NCBI RefSeq assembly: GCF_963924675.1
Contig: NC_089219.1
Coordinates: 145,410,288-145,474,287, forward strand
Length of the DNA: 64,000 nt
Origin: Phocoena phocoena
Taxonomy: Eukaryota; Chordata; Mammalia; Artiodactyla; Phocoenidae
Reading direction: 5' to 3'
Shown: one piece after another, positions 58,211-64,000 of the stretch
How positions within the stretch are numbered: position 1 is the stretch's first letter
Layout: every line of letters starts with the position of its first letter
Translations under genes and position numbers: made by a program
Notes under the pieces: model-generated
Database searches by the model: none
Seen by the model: only the letters and a program-made list of their open reading frames with translations
Told to the model about the DNA's origin: nothing

Positions 58211-58867
58211 CCTTTCTACTCCACCAACAACAGAGCAGGGAATCCACACCTAGAGGACTGGAGAATGCCAGCTAGGGTTAAAGGACCCCCCAGAGTACAT
58301 ATCTTTACAGACAAGAAGAGTAACCAAAATCTACAGAGAGGCAGTGACTTGCCCAAGGTCACAGGCTCAGAATGTGACAGAAGCAGCTGCCAAACAGGGT
58401 CTACTGACCTCTGGTCCAGGGCTTTTTCTCTCCAGCCTCATTATTTCCTCACTCTGTACTTATTCCAGTTTAGACACACAGGAAGAGTCCGCTCTCCGCA
58501 GTGAACCTAGACATCTACGCTGCTGATACAAAGCATTCTATTCCCAAAGCACAAGGCTGCACAAGAGGCAGAGACATCAAGGAGGAGAATTCACTGGAAG
58601 GAAGGGGTTAACCACATCCAGTGGCTTTCCATTATGGTATAACTGATCAGTACCCCAGATTAACTACAGCACTGATCAGTGGTACTGTCAAACCATGGCT
58701 TCATCCAGGCTCATTTCAAAGGCTGAGACAACATCACTGCCTCAGTGGGCTGCTGATTTGGCCCCAGTGTAGTTATGTAACCTGGGAGGGTAAAATGCCT
58801 AATCCAACCTAGAGATTCTGCAGCACCCTAATTCCAGGCCTTTTAATCCCCTACCCTCGGACCACTT

Positions 58868-58930
58868 CTTTGGGTGGCATATAGATACCATCTGATGGTG
58901 CGCGGAATTCACTTTCCCACTCCTCTCCAG
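58868..58930 (+). repeat. 63-bp segment, apparent source of an interspersed copy
   Basis: This unique-looking sequence starts CTTTGGGTGGCAT and ends TCCTCTCCAG. It recurs at 60258-60320 with only two mismatches (58882 and 58908). It contains the 13-base palindrome ACCATCTGATGGT. Confidence 0.93.
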
Positions 58931-59589
58931 GGTGGGGCTGACCCTGGCCGTATTGGGTATCCCTCCAGCTAGAGGCTTCCTGACCAAATACCTTTTTCCC
59001 ATGGCATTTCCCCTTAGTCACCCAAAACAAAGAAAAGTCAAGACTCACATTTTGAGATGGGTGCCGAAAATCCTTAGGAAGCTGTGGAACACCCTATTTA
59101 GGGGAGGATTTCTCCTCTTGTCATGTCTCCCTGTCTGGTCCCATCCAATTTATCCTTGAGGCATGGTTGGTCAAGAAAAGCTGACCCTACCTGCTGCTCC
59201 CCAAAGCAACCAACAGCTGCTTCTATATTGAGTGGCAATATGATGTCATATCATAGGTGACTAACCCATCGAGGCTTCCCTACGAGCCATCATCTAAATA
59301 TGACAGCCTTCCATCATCCTGACCTTTTCACGGGAGAAAGCTGAGTGAGGGGCTTAATGCTGTATCCCTGGGCTCAAGGCCACGTCTGGCATTCTGTGGC
59401 CAGCATCTGTGACTGAGCATGTGAGAACACACATGCCCACTCCCACACACAGATCCCCTTCCTAGCAGAAGGTCACTTTCACTCAAGACAGCTTTCCTCC
59501 ACTGGCCTGACTTTGAAATTAGTAACCATCAGAATGTTTAATAATCATAACCATCAAGGGAGGAATTGGGGAGGGGTTGTCTATATTTA

Positions 59590-59780
59590 CTTGTATATCC
59601 CAAGTACTGGCTTAGACACTTTACGTATAGTTTTTCATTTAATTTTCAAAATGCTCTGCGGAAGGCAGTACAATCCTGTGGAGTTAGAGAAACTGAGGTC
59701 AGAGGGGTTAAGAAACTTTCCCACAGTTACAGAGCTGGTCACGGTGGGGCTCAGATTCCAGCCCAAGTCTCTGTGACTCC
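59590..59780 (-). repeat. MIR SINE, reverse
   Basis: 'ctggcttagacactttacgt', 'gagaaactgaggtcagaggg' and 'cacagttacagagctggtca' mark a reverse MIR. Confidence 0.8.
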
Positions 59781-59849
59781 AGTGTGGACTGAACTCTACA
59801 TACAGAAGTGTGTTATCACCTCACCTGGATTTAAAAAAAAAAAAAAAAA

Positions 59850-60500
59850 GACTTTATTTTGTAGAGCAGTTATAGATTTATAGAAAAATTGGGCAGAAGT
59901 ACAGAGAGTTCCCATATGCCCCTTATCCGCCCTTACCCACACTCTCCCCAGCTAGATGTACCAGAGTGGTACATTTGTTACAACTGACAAACCTACACTG
60001 ACACATCACGATCCCCCAAATCCATAGTTTACATTACAGTTCACTCTTGGGATTGTACATGCTGTGGGTTTGGACAAATGTACAAAGACACATTTCCCTC
60101 ATTGGATATCATACGGAGTAGTTTCACTGCCCTAAAAATCCCCCGTGCTCCCCCATTCATGCCTCCCTCCTCTCTAACCCTTTGCAAGCACTCACATTTT
60201 TACTGTCTTCAAAGCTTTGTCTTTTCCAGAATGTCATGTAGTTGGAATCATACAGTACTTTGGGTGGCATACAGATACCATCTGATGGTGCGCGGAACTC
60301 ACTTTCCCACTCCTCTCCAGCCTTTTCAGGTTGGCTCCTTTGACTTCGTGATATGCATTTAATGTTCCTCCATGTCTTTTGTCTTTTGTCTCCTTGTCTC
60401 TATTTATTTATTTTTGGTACTGAATAATATTCCATTGTCTGGATGTACCACAGTTTATTTGTCCATTCACCTGCTGGATCAGCTGTGGTTAAAACTTCAT
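59850..60500 (-). repeat. L1 3' end, reverse, interrupted by a copied segment
   Basis: The well-known reverse L1M text is present in order: 'tttattttgtagagcagtta', 'agtggtacatttgttacaac', 'agtttcactgccctaaaaat', 'ttggaatcatacagta', then 'ccttttcaggttggctcctt' and 'aatattccattgtctggatg'. The order breaks only at 60258-60320, where 63 foreign bases sit. An A-run at 59832-59849 precedes it, where a T-run would be expected. Confidence 0.85.
60258..60320 (+). repeat. 63-bp copied segment inserted in the L1
   Basis: It is 61/63 identical to 58868-58930, in the same orientation, offset exactly 1390 bp. Normal L1 text resumes immediately on both sides. There is no poly(A) tail and no target duplication, so it is not a retrotransposed insertion. 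Confidence 0.93.
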
Positions 60501-63500
60501 TCTACAGTGGTTCATATTAAAAATAGGGATAGCCGCAGGGCCTGGTCTTTCTCTTCTGGACCTCATACCTGCTTCCTCACTACTGCCACCCACACAGCGC
60601 CTGTCAGGGGGTGCCACTTTGGCATCCCTTGTCTATGCATCATTTCGGCAGCCTGGGAACCAACTATTCCTCCAGGACAAGCTCTAGGGCAATCTAAGGA
60701 GAGCTCACACATGCACATCTGCCAAAAAAATCACACATTCCCTTTTCCCTCCATGCCAGTCATACTCTCGTGTTTGCCCTAGAGCCCCCAATACAGTCAT
60801 TCCTAATATGTCTCACCAGTTACCATATGGGTTTTCTTTTCTTTTTTTAATTCCAGCCATCCAACCACCCACAAGTATTTACTGAGCACCTACTATATGT
60901 TGGTCCTAGATAGTAAGTCTTGAGAGGACATTGAATGTCATTATGTGAGTTTGTATGCAGAGTCACACCTATCACAGCACCCCACTCCATTAATAAAGAT
61001 GTTTGATGGGGCGTGTTTGTGTGTGTGAGTGTGGAGGTAAAAACAAAGACAAACATAGTAAGCGAATAAAAATAAGCCTGTGAGACGATCTGAATTAGCA
61101 TCATCAAATTATAATATATTTATTACATATAACATTATAATTATAAAATTATTATTACGATAAAAACCCTTATATAGCACTTTCTGTGTTTTGGTGCTTT
61201 TACATAGATGGTAAACCTACTTGTTGCCTGAAAAGGCTGTACAGGCTAAAATAAAAATAGATTAAAGAAAGTTTCAGATAAATTCTTGGAGGGCAGATCT
61301 ATAACACGTTATTAAAGTGGAGTTAGGAATAACCAGGGTGCATTCCTAACCAATGAGGATGATATCACGAAGGGTAAGTGCCATAATCCGGCCCAGTCAT
61401 CTTAGTGGCTCCACTGGAGGCTGGTGCTCAAGTGGGACAGAGCTCAGGACTAACCCCGCAGCCATTGCTAAGCGGTCACTATGGACTTGGGTCTACCCAG
61501 GGACCCCTGAACTTCCACTACCCTGGGAGCCTGCCCAATGGCTCCCTACCACACCCCCTCCACCTCCGTCAGGCAAGAAGATGTGTGTGTTGTTCCCTGT
61601 TTCTCCCCCCACAAAAGAAGCGCTTTACTTTGTGTCATCCAGTGAGTCACTTGCACGGTTGGGAACAGACCCAGGATTCCTGCTCCTTTCTTTGCTAGGG
61701 CTGTTTGCTGGAGATCACAATCCTTCCACATTAGTGGCCAATTACATTTACGGCTCTTAACAACATTTAATGGGGCTTTGGGGATAGGAAAATGATGGGA
61801 AGTAAAGGCTGGGAGATAAAAAATCAAAACCTGAAATGACACACAAGATCTTGATTACGGAAGGTTTAAAAATGGCAGTCCAACTCATCATGTCGTTCCA
61901 TTGGGAAGCGTTCCTAGGTTTGAGGAGGAATAAACCCCTCACCTATCTTGAGGCTGGATGGGAAGGAGAGGAAAGGAGAAGAGGAAGTAGTCAGAGGTCC
62001 TCAGAAATTGTATTCTCCAATTCTGCCCTACAATTTTATCTCTATTTATTTCAAGTCACTATTTGTCTTCCCTCCCATCATGTATATGATGTATTACAGT
62101 TTCTCACACACATATGTGCTCACTATTCCACCTGAGGCTCATAACAGAGGTGTGATCCATGAGAAGAGCAGCGAGCTGGAAGTCAAGTGATTAGGACTCT
62201 ACATAACAGGTCATGTGACCGCAGGCACATCACCTCACCTGGACCTTAGTCCCCTAGTTGTAAAACAAGGGCTGGCCTGGTTGGCCTGAAGGTCCCATAC
62301 TGCTCTAAGCTTCCTTATCTGTGCGTCCAGACCCAATACAGAGGGAGAAGCCACTGCCCACAGCTGAGGCTGCCTGTGGTTTTTTCCATCTCCTGCCAAG
62401 GCTGCGATGGGAGCACACACAAGGTGTTTGGTCACAGGCTCCAGGAAACCTGGAGAACAGGAAGAGCAGTGGGCAGTGACTTCAACAGCATGATCAAGGG
62501 GAAAGGCACAGGGGACACAAAGAGAAGAGAGCTTGGTGGTGGCTGGAGCCCTGGGATGCGGGGAGAGGGGTCACTTCTAAATGTCACTGAGGGGTGAGCT
62601 GGGGGGAGGAAGGTACTCCTGGTAGATCTGGCAGGTGTGGCCTGAGGATGGGCTTGTGACACTCAGCCAAGGACCAATAATTACTGTCAGAAAGTAACAG
62701 TGGCTTCATTTCCAGTACACAGGCAGCATTATTTTGCTCAAAACTTTAAGAAGCTGTTGTCATCTCATTTGTTCTTGGCATGACTATACTGTTCCAATAG
62801 GAAATTTTCTGTTGCTTTATAGAGAGGGGATTATGATGGTGGAGAAACAAGGTGTTTCTTCTGCACTTGGGTGGAACTGGCCACTAGTGTGCCAGGCCAG
62901 GGAGCAGTAAGCAGGATGTCCTCTCTAGTTTCAAGAGAGAAAAAAGAGTCAAGGGTAGGTGTGGCAGGGCTGGGACTAGGGTGTGGTGAGTGAGGTGCCT
63001 AGGGCGAAAACCTCAAGAAGGAGGCACTTGCTCTCAGGGTCCTGCAAGTACAGGACAGGCACTTGAGAGGGAGTGCCTTCTCACTCACATGACTGTCTGC
63101 CAGGCCTTGAGGCCCAGCCCTCCTGCTCTGGGCATCTTCAGGCAGGGGTTACTTGTGAGTTACTTGTTCAGAAGCACTGGGATTGCACTAAAGGGTGAAA
63201 GCTGTTCTATGGGACTCAATACACCCAGAACAAAACATACATTTCACAGCTCACCTTTATCACCAGAAACATTGACTTGGAGTACAGCTGACTTGGAAGT
63301 GACTTTCAGTTTGCTAGTCTTTAGCTGTGTAACCTAGGGAAGCATACTTAACCCTGCTGTGCCTTGATTTCCTTCCTCATCCATAAAATGGGAACAATAA
63401 CATCCACCTCAGAGAGGAGATAGGGGAGGGAGGATAACGAACATATCTGCCACATAGTAAACCTCAGTGAATTGTTAGCGCCCTGTGAGGATGCGATAGT

Positions 63501-64000
63501 GCTGAATGATGAAGCACTGGATAGGGTTCCTACCTCTGGGATCTTCCACAGGCAACATAGGCATAAAAGGAGGATTGGATACCAGTTCACAAATTTCACA
63601 TCTAGAGTTTCTTGTTTCAGGTCACACAACTAATGAGAGAGTTTGGATAGAGTCAAAAACAGTGACAAAAGGGCCAAGCTGGCCCAAGTTGGTGAATTAC
63701 CTCAATAAACATTCAAACCACAGCCTTTCTCATCAGTAGAGGTGTAAGCCTATGGGCAGGGGCTATAAGTGAAGGGGTAGGAAGTCAAGGGCCACGGAAA
63801 ACTTCCTGACTTTTGGGTCAAGACCAGATTCTGGTTAATCAAGGAGGGCTTCCAGGAGGAGGTTCTGGGGCTTCTGGGAGCCTCCAATGAGGCTCAGTTG
63901 CTCTCGTTCTTTCATCCCTATCTCAACAATCAACTTTTCTCAGTACAAAGGGATATAAAACGGGCTCCGACTCTACGGATGGGTGATTGGGGTCATCTCC
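60501..64000. other. Intergenic, MIR fragments and unassigned sequence
   Basis: No gene recognised. Forward MIR blocks lie at about 62175-62325 ('aaacaagggctggcctggtt' context) and 63300-63480 ('tttagctgtgtaacctaggg', 'tccataaaatgggaacaata'). A short reverse L2 end lies at 60865-60920 ('tttactgagcacctactata'). Sequence at 61390-61760 is GC-moderate and unassigned. The plus-strand GATATAAAA at 63952 lacks other promoter support. Confidence 0.45.

Noticed and set aside
61353..61760. A 135-codon plus-strand ORF
   Set aside because: Its composition is unremarkable, it overlaps other ORFs in two frames, and it has no family motif or splice support.
63940..64000. GATATAAAA near the window end as a promoter, possibly ATF3 P1
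   Set aside because: It lies on the plus strand, opposite to ATF3. There is no CpG enrichment or exon signal, and the window ends there.

Overview
The window is mammalian nuclear DNA, almost certainly from a cetacean. It carries many copies of the tRNA-derived CHR-type SINE that is typical of whales and dolphins. The head reads GGGCTTCCCTGGTGG, and the tail reads CGTACCGC followed by an A-run. Older mammalian repeats are also present: MIR, L2, L1, an MLT2-type LTR and a Tigger-like MITE. Two protein-coding genes can be supported, both on the minus strand.

Layout. (1) 1-3.0 kb: intergenic, with a SINE and an L1 3' end. (2) 3.1-4.9 kb: FAM71A (GARIN4), an intact single-exon ORF of 599 codons, with a 35-bp minisatellite just upstream. 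(3) 9.7-22.6 kb: the complete stress-responsive transcription factor gene ATF3 from its proximal (P2) promoter. It has a non-coding exon 1, three coding exons encoding 181 residues, a 3'UTR with an AU-rich element, and a poly(A) signal. (4) 21.8-24.7 kb: the CpG-island promoter, with a TATA box, an ATF/CRE site and a C/EBP-ATF composite (CARE) site. (5) 24.7-64 kb: the long region 5' of ATF3. It is dominated by transposon debris, including two consecutive degenerate L1s at about 46.8-53.1 kb. One unique GC-rich patch at about 57.2-57.9 kb contains a perfect NF-E2/ARE-type motif and is a candidate distal regulatory element or alternative promoter.

The order ATF3 then FAM71A, in the same orientation, matches human chromosome 1q32. 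The two genes are not known to act in one pathway. ATF3 is a bZIP stress regulator. FAM71A belongs to a testis-expressed family of Golgi-associated RAB2 interactors. The CRE and CARE sites allow ATF3 to be driven by ATF4/ATF2-type factors and repressed by its own product.

I found no hidden multi-gene system. The less ordinary signals are structural: a 63-bp unique segment copied into an L1 1.39 kb away, a frame-changing 31-bp duplication inside FAM71A, SINE pairs at shared or adjacent sites, a SINE with a duplicated head, and a long-hairpin MITE.
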